Assembly (NCBI GenBank): GCA_017410325.1
Contig: JAFQRA010000008.1
Location: 1-36,058 of the forward strand
Reading direction: 5' to 3'
Source of the DNA: Clostridia bacterium
GTDB taxonomy: Bacteria; Bacillota; Clostridia; Oscillospirales; Acutalibacteraceae
Length of the DNA stretch: 36,058 bases
The translations under genes and the position numbers were made by a program. Shown in pieces: positions 23,506 through 30,756 of the stretch. Every line of letters starts with the position of its first letter. Position 1 is the first letter of the stretch. The notes below the pieces were generated by a model, which saw only the letters and a program-made list of their open reading frames with translations, was not told where the DNA came from and did not search any database.

Positions 23506-23735
23506 ACGCAGAGTGCAGAGCGCAAAACGCAGAACGATGGGTGTGGGATGCGCCCACACCCGATTGTAAATAACAAACAAAAAAATTATGTCATTCTGAG
23601 ACGTAGCCGAAGAATCTTAACGTGTTATAAGATTTTTCACTTCGTTCAGAATGACACTCAGTAAGGTGCGATTTAAAATCGTCAGCGAAGCGACCCCTTG
23701 ATTTTGCATTTTGAGTTTTGCATTTTGCATTAATT
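23506..23735. repeat. GCAAAGTGC-like inverted repeat element, copy 2, with nested insert
   Basis: Left words acgcagagtgcagagcgcaa and right words (ttttgcattttgagttttgc near 23702-23735) resemble the arms at 18731-18846, as do the gggtgtggg-atgcg-cccacaccc hairpin and the word cagcgaagcgacccctt. A TGTCATTCTGA inverted repeat is nested inside. The 23423-23878 interval holds only these repeats and the two flanking promoters; I see no gene in it. Confidence 0.72.
23589..23655. repeat. TGTCATTCTGA inverted repeat, copy 1
   Basis: tgtcattctga at the left and tcagaatgaca at the right, with further internal complementarity (gaagaatctt / aagattttt). It matches the element at 33389-33458 in ends and inner words (tagccgaagaatc and its complement). 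Confidence 0.85.
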
Positions 23736-23812
23736 ACAGTTTAGCGGTTTCGTTGCTAAACTTTAATTTGTAAAGCTCTCTGTCCGAACTGTCGGCGGAG
23801 AGTTTTATCTTC

Positions 23813-23841
23813 TTGACATAACGGAAGTATTGTTATATTAT
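23813..23841 (+). promoter_or_regulatory. Promoter of the TSCPD-darA-holB cluster
   Basis: TTGACA (23813-23818), 17-bp spacer, TATTAT (23836-23841), about 37 bases before the first ATG. Confidence 0.88.
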
Positions 23842-23878
23842 TAATCTGTATGATTATTTATAATAGAGGTATTATGCG

Positions 23879-24133
23879 ATGAATTTCAAATACAAAACAA
23901 TGGGCACGTGCTCACGGGAAATTGACATTGAGCTTGACGGCACAACCGTAAAGAATGTTAAATTCACGGGCGGCTGTGCAGGTAATTTACAGGGCATAGC
24001 AAGCCTTGTAAAGGGAATGGAGATAGGTGAGGTTATTGACCGCCTTTCGGGTATCCGCTGCGGCTTTAAGCCGACCTCGTGTCCCGACCAGCTTGCAAGA
24101 GCACTTGCAGAAATTCAGAAGAATCATCTGTGA
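23879..24133 (+). CDS. TSCPD-domain protein (TIGR03905 family)
   Basis: 84 aa made up of one TSCPD domain, the short Cys-containing domain otherwise found at the C-terminus of class II ribonucleotide reductases. Visible features are GTCSREIDIELDG, VKFTGGCAGNLQGIASLVKG, and RCGFKPTSCPDQLARAL with the naming T-S-C-P-D. Cysteines at about 11, 33, 61 and 68 may bind metal. The stand-alone form is widespread in Clostridia and its role is unknown. First gene of the cluster. Confidence 0.93.
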   Translation: MNFKYKTMGTCSREIDIELDGTTVKNVKFTGGCAGNLQGIASLVKGMEIGEVIDRLSGIRCGFKPTSCPDQLARALAEIQKNHL

Positions 24134-24151
24134 TAAATACGGAGAATCATT

Positions 24152-24481
24152 ATGAGTATGAAGCTAATAATCGCCATAGTTCACAGCGACGATGCTCAGG
24201 GCGTGATATCTGAAATTTCAATGGCGGGATACAGCGCAACCAAGCTTTCCACTACCGGCGGCTTTATGCGCGCAGGAAACACAACGCTGCTTATCGGCGT
24301 TGATGAGGAGCAGGTTGACAACGTTATTGAGTTAATCGGTAAGCGTGCCCGCAGCCACAAGCAGGTTGTTTCGGGCTTTCCCGGCAGAAGCGAGGGCAGC
24401 GTTTCGGCTGTTCCGTTTGAGGTCAATGTCGGCGGTGCAACGGTTTTTGTTGTAGATGTCGATAAGTTTGTTAAACTTTAA
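24152..24481 (+). CDS. darA: Cyclic-di-AMP receptor DarA (PstA/YaaQ)
   Basis: 109 aa PII-like protein. The c-di-AMP-binding loop region is well kept: GYSATKLSTTGGFMRAGNTTLLIGVDEEQVD in two adjoining strands, and the C-terminal GGATVFVVDVDKFVKL. It is a cytoplasmic trimer that senses c-di-AMP. The order darA-holB-ricT is the B. subtilis yaaQ-(yaaR)-holB-yaaT order, with yaaR missing here. The next gene starts 4 nt after the stop. Confidence 0.96.
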   Translation: MSMKLIIAIVHSDDAQGVISEISMAGYSATKLSTTGGFMRAGNTTLLIGVDEEQVDNVIELIGKRARSHKQVVSGFPGRSEGSVSAVPFEVNVGGATVFVVDVDKFVKL

Positions 24482-24484
24482 GCT

Positions 24485-25372
24485 ATGAATTTTGAAGGTA
24501 TAGAAATCAGCACACAGTTGCAGGGTCTGTTGTCTGCGGCGGTTGAAGCCGACAGACTGCCGCACACAATTATTTTAGAGGGCGGCAGCGAGAACGACAG
24601 GCTTGCTCTTGCGCGCTTGCTTGCCCGTGTCCACGTTTGTTCGGGCGAAAATGTTCCGTGCGGGGTCTGCCCCGACTGCGTAAAGGCGGGCAAGGGCTTT
24701 CACCCCGATATTTCCGAAGCGATTGCAACGGAGGGCAGCAAGGATGCGCTGAAGGTTGACGCTGTGCGTGAAATCAGAAGCAATGCTTTTGTTTTCCCGA
24801 ACGAAGCGGCAAGGCGTGTGTTTATTCTTCATAATATGAATTTTGCAAATGAGCAGGCGCAGAATGCTCTGCTTAAAATATTGGAGGAGCCGCCGGAATA
24901 TGTCCGCTTTGTGCTGACTTGTCCCGTTTCCTCCTCGCTGCTGGGGACAATTCTTTCCCGTGCGGCGGTTTACAGCCTCGGTCAGCAGCTTGGTGACAGC
25001 CTGAACGCCAAACACTCAGCGGCCTGCGAAAAGGCAGGGCTGGTTGCAAAGGCGCTTGTTTCGCCCAATGAATTCGACCTTATGCGCGAAACGGGCGTTT
25101 TTGAAAAGGATGCTGAGCTGATGCTGCTTGCGCTCGGTCAGCTTCGGCTGATTTTCCGTGATGCGGCGGCAAAAAAGCAAAGCCCGTCGTCAGCGGTGCT
25201 TTCCGCCTCGCCTGAGCAGGCTTCTCTGCTTGCCCGAAGCCTTACAACAGCACAGTTGGTGCGGCTGATTGATGCTGTGGGCGAGCTTGAAAGAGCGCAG
25301 GCGCTCAATGCAAACAAGGCGCTGCTTGTCACGCGCTTTTGCAGTCAGCTGCGTAAGGCGGCAGGAAAATAA
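24485..25372 (+). CDS. holB: DNA polymerase III delta' subunit
   Basis: 295 aa clamp-loader subunit. It carries the AAA+ N-terminal region (LSAAVEADRLPHTIILEGG), a zinc-binding cluster (CSGENVPCGVCPDC, about 56-70) and the delta'/gamma family sequence FANEQAQNALLKILEEPPEY followed by FVLTC. As usual for delta', the P-loop is degenerate (EGGSENDR). The C-terminal half is variable and helical. It lies between darA and ricT, the standard Firmicutes neighbourhood. Confidence 0.94.
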   Translation: MNFEGIEISTQLQGLLSAAVEADRLPHTIILEGGSENDRLALARLLARVHVCSGENVPCGVCPDCVKAGKGFHPDISEAIATEGSKDALKVDAVREIRSNAFVFPNEAARRVFILHNMNFANEQAQNALLKILEEPPEYVRFVLTCPVSSSLLGTILSRAAVYSLGQQLGDSLNAKHSAACEKAGLVAKALVSPNEFDLMRETGVFEKDAELMLLALGQLRLIFRDAAAKKQSPSSAVLSASPEQASLLARSLTTAQLVRLIDAVGELERAQALNANKALLVTRFCSQLRKAAGK

Positions 25373-25427
25373 TTTAGTAAAACTGAAAGGATATGCGGAG
25401 TGTTTCTGCATATAACAGGTGATATAA

Positions 25428-26291
25428 ATGGCATACGTAGTAGGCGTGCGTTTTAAGGACGTAGGCAAGGTTTATTATTTTGAGCCCAACGAGGAGAGCT
25501 TTGCAATGGGTGACCTCGTTATCGTGGAAACGGTAAGAGGCGTTGAGTGCGGCGAGGTTGCGCTTGAGCCCAAGGAGGTTTCGGAAAACGAAATCGTAAA
25601 GCCGCTTAAGAAAATTCTGCGCAAGGCTACCGATGCGGACAGGAAAAGAATGGAAGAAAACCGCAAAAAGGAAGCCGAAGCACTCAAGGTCTGTGAGCAG
25701 AAAATCGAAAAGCACGGCCTTGATATGAAACTCGTTGACGTGGATTATACCCTTGACGGCAGCAAGATTCTTTTCTACTTCACGGCTGACGGCAGAGTGG
25801 ATTTCCGTGAGCTTGTAAAGGATTTGGCAGGCGTTTTCCGCACCCGTATCGAGCTTCGTCAGATTGGCGTGCGTGACGAAGCAAAGATGCTCGGCGGACT
25901 CGGTATGTGCGGCAGACCCTTCTGCTGTAATTCGTTTATGGGCGATTTCCAGCCCGTTTCAATCAAGATGGCGAAGGAGCAGGGCCTTTCCCTCAACCCC
26001 GTCAAAATCAGCGGCACCTGCGGCAGGCTTATGTGCTGCCTTAAATACGAGCAGGAGGCTTACGAGCACCTTCTCAGGGTTACACCCAAGGCCGGCGCAA
26101 TTGTACAGACACGCGAGGGCAAGGGCGTTGTAAGCGACGTCAATCTGCTTACGGGTATGCTCAAGGTTACACTTGACCGCAATCCGGATGCGGCGCCGAT
26201 TTCCGTTAACAGACACGACGTAACCGTCATCAAGGACGGCAAGATTAAGATTGACCGTGCCGAAATGGAGGCACTTAAAGGTATTGAATGA
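25428..26291 (+). CDS. ricT: RicT/YaaT (PSP1 domain) Fe-S regulatory protein
   Basis: 287 aa. Typical PSP1/YaaT sequence: VGVRFKDVGKVYYFEP at the start, ETVRGVECGEVAL, then GGLGMCGRPFCCNSFMGDF and ISGTCGRLMCCLKYEQEAY with the conserved Cys residues that bind Fe-S clusters in the RicA-RicF-RicT (Y-) complex, which steers RNase Y and RNA processing in B. subtilis. Genes for RicA/RicF are not in this window. The stop overlaps the hflX ATG by 4 nt, so the two are coupled. Confidence 0.96.
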   Translation: MAYVVGVRFKDVGKVYYFEPNEESFAMGDLVIVETVRGVECGEVALEPKEVSENEIVKPLKKILRKATDADRKRMEENRKKEAEALKVCEQKIEKHGLDMKLVDVDYTLDGSKILFYFTADGRVDFRELVKDLAGVFRTRIELRQIGVRDEAKMLGGLGMCGRPFCCNSFMGDFQPVSIKMAKEQGLSLNPVKISGTCGRLMCCLKYEQEAYEHLLRVTPKAGAIVQTREGKGVVSDVNLLTGMLKVTLDRNPDAAPISVNRHDVTVIKDGKIKIDRAEMEALKGIE

Positions 26292-27541
26292 GAGAACTGA
26301 TTGAAAACTCACAGCAGGCGGAGCGTGCAGTGCTCGTCTGTGTTGATTGCGGGGAATACGACCCCGAAAGCTCGCTTGACGAGCTTGAAGAGCTTACAAA
26401 AACGGCAGGCGCAGAAGTTGTTGCAAGGTTAACGCAAAAGCGTGACAAGCCCGATAACGCAACCTATATCGGCTCGGGTAAGCTCGAAGAATTAAAGGAA
26501 TTCTGCAAGGAAAACGAAATAGACCTGCTCATTTTCGATGCGGAGCTTTCGCCCTCGCAGACGAGGAATATTGAGGACGAAACGGACACGAGAGTTGTTG
26601 ACAGAACAACTCTCATTCTCGATATTTTTGCCGCCCGTGCAATGAGCGGCGAAGGTAAGCTTCAGGTTGAGCTGGCACAGCTCAAATACTCTATGCCCCG
26701 CCTTACGGGTAAGGGTATTCAGCTTTCGCGTCTTGGCGGCGGTATAGGCACGAGGGGCCCGGGCGAAACCAAGCTGGAAAGCGACCGCCGACACATTCGC
26801 AGGCGCATTTCCGCACTGGAAGAACAGCTTGAGGGGCTTGAAAAGCGCAGAGGAAATCTGCGTTCAAGGCGTGCTAAGGACGGCGTGCAGACGGTTGCCA
26901 TAGTCGGCTACACGAACGCAGGCAAATCCACGCTGATGAACGCTCTCACACAGGCGGGCGTGCTTGCCGAAGACAAGCTTTTCGCAACGCTTGACCCCAC
27001 TTCAAGAGGCCTTGATTTGCCCGACGGCAGACGGGTTATGCTGATTGATACGGTAGGTCTTATCCGCAGACTGCCTCACCACCTTGTCGAGGCGTTCAAA
27101 TCCACGCTTGAAGAAGCGGCAAGCGCAACGGTTATTCTCAACGTCTGCGATGCTTCGAGTGACGAGTGCGGCGAGCACCTTCGTGTCACGGCGGATTTGC
27201 TGACCGAGCTCGGCTGTATGAACAAGCCCGTAATTTCCGTTATGAACAAGTGCGATTTGGTGGAGTCCGTTGCCGATTTGCCGACCTTCGGCAGAACGGT
27301 TATGATTTCCGCTGCAAACGGTACGGGGCTTGATAAGCTCCTTGAAGCAATAGCAAAGGAGCTTCCGCCCACGCGCAGACAGGCAAAATTATTGTTGCCC
27401 TATTCTGCGGCGGCAACTGCGGCGAGATTTCGCACAGACGGAAAAATCCTCAGCGAAGAATACACCGAAAACGGCATACTGATCGAGGTAATTGCTGAAA
27501 TGTATCTTTTAGATGAAAATAAGAATTATATAGTAGACTGA
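26288..27541 (+). CDS. hflX: GTPase HflX
   Basis: 417 aa ribosome-associated GTPase. The N-terminal HflX domain contains RDKPDNATYIGSGKLEEL, RTTLILDIFAARAMSGEGKL and the Gly-rich GGGIGTRGPGETKLESDRR. A coiled coil (about 165-200) leads to the G domain: G1 GYTNAGKST (about 207), G3 DTVGLIRRLP, G4 NKCD, and G5-like SAANGTG. HflX splits stalled or hibernating ribosomes under stress. It overlaps ricT by 4 nt and ends the plus-strand group. Confidence 0.97.
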   Translation: MRELIENSQQAERAVLVCVDCGEYDPESSLDELEELTKTAGAEVVARLTQKRDKPDNATYIGSGKLEELKEFCKENEIDLLIFDAELSPSQTRNIEDETDTRVVDRTTLILDIFAARAMSGEGKLQVELAQLKYSMPRLTGKGIQLSRLGGGIGTRGPGETKLESDRRHIRRRISALEEQLEGLEKRRGNLRSRRAKDGVQTVAIVGYTNAGKSTLMNALTQAGVLAEDKLFATLDPTSRGLDLPDGRRVMLIDTVGLIRRLPHHLVEAFKSTLEEAASATVILNVCDASSDECGEHLRVTADLLTELGCMNKPVISVMNKCDLVESVADLPTFGRTVMISAANGTGLDKLLEAIAKELPPTRRQAKLLLPYSAAATAARFRTDGKILSEEYTENGILIEVIAEMYLLDENKNYIVD

Positions 27542-27554
27542 TAAAAACAAAAAA

Positions 27555-27587
27555 ACGAGCGGCGGATTTTAACAATCTGTCGCTCGT
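27555..27587. terminator. Shared terminator between hflX and the CD1247-like gene
   Basis: A 14-bp stem (two G-U pairs) with a 5-nt loop, flanked by an A-run on the left and a T-run on the right. It lies between convergent genes and should work in both directions. Confidence 0.9.
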
Positions 27588-27614
27588 GATTTTTATGCGG
27601 TTTTTGCTGAAGAA

Positions 27615-28037
27615 TTATTCTTCGTCCTCGTCCTCATCGTACTCGATGTCGAACTCAAGGTTTTCGTTGCAGTTAGGGCACTGAATGCTGCCGCTTTCAA
27701 GGATACCCTCGTCAACGTTGATGATTTCGCCGCAAGCGGGGCACTCGACCTCGAAGAAGTCGTCGTCGCAACAGTCGCAGTCGTCATCACAGCAGCAATC
27801 GCAATCATCATCGTCGTAAACATAGGACTCAAGAGCGTCGAGGTCCTCGTCAACAGCGTCAACCTGCTCGCCGACAAGTGCAAGCTCGTCCTCAAGGTCA
27901 CAGACCGAGAGAGCCATATCGTCAACAAGGTCGAGAAGTGCGTTGATGATTTTTGTTTCGGGTTTGTCTGCATCAAGATTGAGACCGTCTGCAAGGCCCT
28001 TGATGTATGCAGCCTTTTCAGTCAATGTCATTGCCAT
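27615..28037 (-). CDS. CD1247-like acidic protein with Asp/Cys cluster and zinc ribbon
   Basis: 140 aa. The N-terminal helical domain (TLTEKAAYIKGLADGLNLD, then KIINALLDLVDDMA) matches the CD1247 N-terminal domain of clostridial proteins. A coiled-coil-like acidic helix follows, then a striking run of alternating Asp and Cys (about residues 75-92) and a zinc ribbon (VECPACGE and IQCPNCNE), ending in an almost all Asp/Glu tail. It has a strong GGGAGG ribosome-binding site. It lies 44 bp after efp on the same strand, probably the same transcript. The function is not known to me; strong acidity plus Cys suggests a metal- or basic-protein-binding role. Confidence 0.85.
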   Translation of the reverse strand: MAMTLTEKAAYIKGLADGLNLDADKPETKIINALLDLVDDMALSVCDLEDELALVGEQVDAVDEDLDALESYVYDDDDCDCCCDDDCDCCDDDFFEVECPACGEIINVDEGILESGSIQCPNCNENLEFDIEYDEDEDEE

Positions 28038-28081
28038 AATAATTGCCTCCCTTTAATAAAACAATAAATATTAATTGAAAA

Positions 28082-28639
28082 TTATGCGCGGCTGAGGTAT
28101 TCGCCTGTACGGGTGTCGACCATAATCATTTCGCCCTCTTCGATGAAGAGCGGAACCTTGACCTCTGCACCTGTTTCGAGTGTAGCGGGCTTTGTAGCGT
28201 TTGTAGCTGTGTTGCCTGCAAAGCCGGGGTCTGTCTGAGTTACCTGGAGAGTAACTGTCGTGGGGGGTTCAACGCCGAAAACGTTGCCCTTGTAGGAAAG
28301 AATACGGCAGGTCTCGTTTTCCTTGACAAACTTGAAGTTGTCGGGGAGAGTGTCTTCGCCGATCGGAACCATATCGTAGGTTTCGGGGTCCATGAAGTAG
28401 TAGAGACCGCTGTCGTTGTAGGAGTATTCCATTTCCTTACGCTCGATGTAAGCGGTGGGGAACTTTTCTGTGGGGTTGAATGTACGCTCTGTAACGGAGC
28501 CTGCAATTACGTTACGAATCTTTGTACGAACGAAAGCAGCGCCTTTACCGGGCTTAACGTGCTGGAACTCGATGATCTGGTAAACGTTGCCGTCCATCTC
28601 AAAGGTAATGCCGTTTCTGAAATCGCCTGCTGATACCAT
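28082..28639 (-). CDS. efp: Translation elongation factor P
   Basis: 185 aa, full length with three beta-domains. The loop that enters the peptidyl-transferase centre reads HVKPGKGAAFVRTK, with Lys 32 at the tip, the residue modified in Bacillus-type EF-P. The C-terminal signature (ATNATKPATLETGAEVKVP followed by LFIEEGE) is intact. EF-P relieves stalling at polyproline. It begins 9 nt after GGAGG and has its own promoter. Confidence 0.98.
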   Translation of the reverse strand: MVSAGDFRNGITFEMDGNVYQIIEFQHVKPGKGAAFVRTKIRNVIAGSVTERTFNPTEKFPTAYIERKEMEYSYNDSGLYYFMDPETYDMVPIGEDTLPDNFKFVKENETCRILSYKGNVFGVEPPTTVTLQVTQTDPGFAGNTATNATKPATLETGAEVKVPLFIEEGEMIMVDTRTGEYLSRA

Positions 28640-28686
28640 TTTTTATTTCCTCCGAAAAATTATTTCTGAACATTAGAATTCACTTA

Positions 28687-28715
28687 ATTTTAATACAGAT
28701 ATACATATTTTTCAA
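28687..28715 (-). promoter_or_regulatory. Promoter of efp
   Basis: On the minus strand TTGAAA (28710-28715), 17-bp spacer, TAAAAT (28687-28692). Confidence 0.7.
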
Positions 28716-28733
28716 GTGTTTTAAAGAAAAAAG

Positions 28734-29198
28734 TTACGGCAATTTGCGTAAAACGGGTAAAATTCCGTTTTCTGCTATATCAATTGTGCCGAAACAGCCC
28801 TGTTTTATACTTCCCGGATTAAAAAGAAGTATGCCGTCAACGTATTCTGTAACGGGTTGGTGGGTGTGGCCGTATAATGCAACGGAGCAGTTGTTTTCCT
28901 TTGCGGCGGCAACGAGGTCAGCCGTGCCGTACTTCACAAGGTGGGTGTGACCGTGGCAGGCGTAAATGCGTTTGCCTTCAACAATGTCAACAACGCTTGT
29001 CGGCAATTCGCTGCCCCAGTCGCAGTTACCCTGAACAAGATGAAAAAACTTTGTGCCGTGCTTTCGGGAAACGAGCCTTGCTTCGTGCTCGCCGTCGCCG
29101 AGGTGAAAAACAATTTTCGCATCGGGCACGGCTGTGATTGCATCGTTGAGCTTCCACTCGTCTGCGTGGGAATCGGAAACAACAAGAATTTTTGTCAT
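28734..29198 (-). CDS. YfcE/MJ0936-type metallophosphoesterase
   Basis: 154 aa from ATG 29198; an upstream in-frame GTG at 29207 overlaps the GGGGTGG ribosome-binding site. Metal-binding motifs of the calcineurin-like superfamily in order: SDSHAD, HLGDGEHE, QGNCDW, ACHGHT, and GHTHQP near the C-terminus. These small enzymes hydrolyse phosphodiesters with Mn or similar metals. It lies on the same strand as efp but its 3' end precedes the efp promoter, so it is probably a separate unit. Confidence 0.95.
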   Translation of the reverse strand: MTKILVVSDSHADEWKLNDAITAVPDAKIVFHLGDGEHEARLVSRKHGTKFFHLVQGNCDWGSELPTSVVDIVEGKRIYACHGHTHLVKYGTADLVAAAKENNCSVALYGHTHQPVTEYVDGILLFNPGSIKQGCFGTIDIAENGILPVLRKLP

Positions 29199-29261
29199 AC
29201 AAACCACCCCTTAAAACATAAACTTATGTAATGAATATAACATATAACGGCGGTGATTTCA

Positions 29262-29486
29262 ATGAGCGCAAACAATTTCTCTCCGGACCAGCTTTTAAAG
29301 CTGCTTATGAATTCAAAGGGCTCAAGCTCTGACAGCAATATGGCGCAGGACATACTGCAGAACAAAATCACACCCGAGCAGCGCCAACGGGTGCAGAATA
29401 TTCTGCAGGATAAGAACGCACTCGAAAACCTGCTTAAAAGTCCGCAGGCGCAGGAGCTTATTAAAAAAATGGGCGGCAAAAAATGA
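29262..29486 (+). CDS. Small hypothetical protein, paired with the next gene
   Basis: 74 aa from ATG 29262 (GGCGGTG 5 nt upstream). All helical, Gln/Asn/Lys-rich: FSPDQLLKLLMNSKGSSSDS, then NALENLLKSPQAQELIKKMGG. It has no signal peptide or membrane helix. It overlaps the next gene by 4 nt (ATGA), which points to a conserved functional pair. It resembles short clostridial proteins of unknown role that I recall as recurring next to proteins ending in 'ALKPLLSP..R.KADEAI'; I cannot name the family. Confidence 0.8.
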   Translation: MSANNFSPDQLLKLLMNSKGSSSDSNMAQDILQNKITPEQRQRVQNILQDKNALENLLKSPQAQELIKKMGGKK

Positions 29487-29815
29487 ATTTTGATGACATC
29501 GGCAGCATCCTCTCTTCTCTGAGTGAGGAGGAAATGGGCAACCTTTCCGATATGGCGCAGCAGTTTATGGGCGGCAACGGCGGCAACAGCACCGCCGAAA
29601 CCGCCTCCGACCCTTTCGGCGGCATTGACCCGCAGATGATAGCAAAGCTGATTGAGCTTATGCCGCTGCTGCAAAGCAAAGGCGACGATGAGCGCACACG
29701 CCTCATTGCCGCCCTTAAGCCCCTGCTCAGTCCGCCAAGGCGAAAGAAAGCAGATGAGGCAATACAGCTGATGAGGCTGATGGACCTGCTGCCGATAATT
29801 GAAAAGTTTATGTAA
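29483..29815 (+). CDS. Small hypothetical protein with Gly/Asn-rich linker
   Basis: 110 aa. N-terminal helix (NFDDIGSILSSLSEEEMGNL), a Met/Gly/Asn-rich spacer (FMGGNGGNSTAETASD), and a C-terminal helical module (DDERTRLIAALKPLLSP, RRKKADEAIQLMRLMDLLP). Translation is coupled to the previous gene. The C-terminal module is of a type seen in many spore-forming Clostridia; a link to sporulation is only a guess. Confidence 0.8.
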   Translation: MNFDDIGSILSSLSEEEMGNLSDMAQQFMGGNGGNSTAETASDPFGGIDPQMIAKLIELMPLLQSKGDDERTRLIAALKPLLSPPRRKKADEAIQLMRLMDLLPIIEKFM

Positions 29816-29825
29816 ATTACAATTT

Positions 29826-30026
29826 GCAGGGGCGAATTGTATTCGCCCGAAAAGTACGGAGGTATGGTTATACGGCGGGCGATTGCAAATCGCCCCTACT
29901 ACGCTGTAACAACTAAAACTTCACTGTAGGGGCGGCTATCAGCCGCCAGCAAACCGAGCAATATCAGCACGGGCGGATAATATCCGCCCCTACAAAAGTC
30001 AACTTTAAGATGTTACAATGTACTAC
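29826..30026. repeat. GTAGGG hairpin modules (composite copy 2)
   Basis: Modules at 29826-29849 (GCAGGG variant), 29876-29899 (reverse), 29926-29947 and 29970-29993 (reverse). The last three plus inverted ends (29899-29921 and 30001-30026) repeat the composite element at 15010-15160 in the same order and orientation. No gene is present between 29816 and 30049. Confidence 0.88.
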
Positions 30027-30049
30027 GCTAATTTGAAAGGAGAAACACA

Positions 30050-30247
30050 TTGGACAATGAGCTTCACCGAATGCAGCAGCAGGCGGACAGAATAAGCGGA
30101 GTTACTCTGCGCAGGATAAACGGGCAGAAACGGCAAGACCGGCAGATGAGCGGGGACGGTATGCTTCTCCTCGGGCTGATACTTATACTTGCCTTGGAAA
30201 ATGCGGATAAAACGCTTCTGATGATGCTGCTGTACATTTTTGCATAA
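30050..30247 (+). CDS. Small membrane protein (hypothetical) with TTG start
   Basis: 65 aa. The only plausible start is TTG 30050, 6 nt after a strong AAAGGAGA. A basic Arg/Gln-rich N-terminus (RMQQQADRISGVTLRRINGQ) is followed by a C-terminal membrane segment (GMLLLGLILILALENADKTLLMMLLYIFA split by a short charged turn). It has the same strand and neighbourhood as the helical pair upstream, from which it is separated by repeat elements. The family is not named. Confidence 0.75.
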   Translation: MDNELHRMQQQADRISGVTLRRINGQKRQDRQMSGDGMLLLGLILILALENADKTLLMMLLYIFA

Positions 30248-30253
30248 AAGTGC

Positions 30254-30282
30254 TTGACAATGCCAAAATAATGTGGTAATAT
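30254..30282 (+). promoter_or_regulatory. Promoter of the tRNA-Ser pair
   Basis: TTGACA (30254-30259), 17-bp spacer, TAATAT (30277-30282), 15 bases before the tRNA 5' end. Confidence 0.8.
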
Positions 30283-30297
30283 AACTTGCACACATAC

Positions 30298-30386
30298 GGA
30301 GAGATACCGAAGTGGTCATAACGGAACGGTCTTGAAAACCGTCGTACGGCAACGTACCGTGGGTTCGAATCCCACTCTCTCCGCCA
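30298..30386 (+). tRNA. tRNA-Ser (UGA)
   Basis: 89 nt with encoded CCA. Acceptor GGAGAGA pairs with TCTCTCC. The anticodon stem-loop is ACGGT-CTTGAAA-ACCGT, anticodon TGA. The long variable arm (cgtacggcaacgtacc) is that of a class II tRNA. Confidence 0.97.
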
Positions 30387-30437
30387 CTTAAAAACAACTT
30401 GCTTAAAGTTAATATTTTATAGATAATTCAGCATTAT

Positions 30438-30527
30438 GGAGAAGTACCCAAGTGGTGAAGGGGCTCCCCTGCTAAGGGAGTAGGTTGGGCGACTGGCGCG
30501 AGGGTTCAAATCCCTCCTTCTCCGCCA
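30438..30527 (+). tRNA. tRNA-Ser (GCU)
   Basis: 90 nt with encoded CCA. Acceptor GGAGAAG pairs with CTTCTCC. The anticodon stem-loop is CTCCC-CTGCTAA-GGGAG, anticodon GCT, with a long variable arm. It is probably co-transcribed with tRNA-Ser(UGA), 51 nt upstream. Confidence 0.97.
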
Positions 30528-30562
30528 AAAAAAGAACGAAGCATTTGCTTCGTTCTTTTTTT
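30527..30562 (+). terminator. Terminator of the tRNA-Ser operon
   Basis: Stem aaaaaaagaacgaagc / gcttcgttcttttttt with a 4-nt loop, directly after the tRNA-Ser(GCU) CCA, ending in a T-run. Confidence 0.93.
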
Positions 30563-30564
30563 AT

Positions 30565-30756
30565 CCATTGCGAAAGCAATGGTATATCATCAACAATGGC
30601 AATTTTGCCATTGTTGTATCTCATCAGTCCGTCAGGACTGTATATCATCACGCTTCAGCGTGTATCAAAAAAGCTTTCGCAATGATGATATACAAAACTA
30701 AAGTTTTGATGATATGCAATTCCTGCGGATTTGACGATATACAAGGCTTCGTCTTG
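30565..30756. repeat. Array of seven variable hairpins joined by a tatatcatca linker
   Basis: Hairpins at 30565-30582, 30593-30614, 30626-30639 and 30650-30661 are each followed by a linker of the form tgtatatcatca. Those near 30673-30682, 30693-30708, 30718-30731 and 30742-30756 are associated with the linker in reverse (tgatgatatac, gatgatatgc, gacgatatac), which precedes the hairpin. Stem sequences differ but most are self-complementary. No gene is seen in 30528-30869; the array ends at the merR promoter. Confidence 0.85.

Noticed and set aside
23288-23569. 93-codon plus-strand frame
   Set aside because: Runs antisense to the sialidase-like gene and into repeat sequence; no motif.
25392-25414. 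Possible small riboswitch or leader between holB and ricT
   Set aside because: Only a weak imperfect inverted repeat (atatgcgga / tctgcatat) in a 55-bp gap; too little structure to support an aptamer.
30565-30756. CRISPR-like array
   Set aside because: The conserved part is only 10-12 bp, reverses orientation midway, and the intervening parts are self-complementary rather than unique spacers. No cas genes are present.
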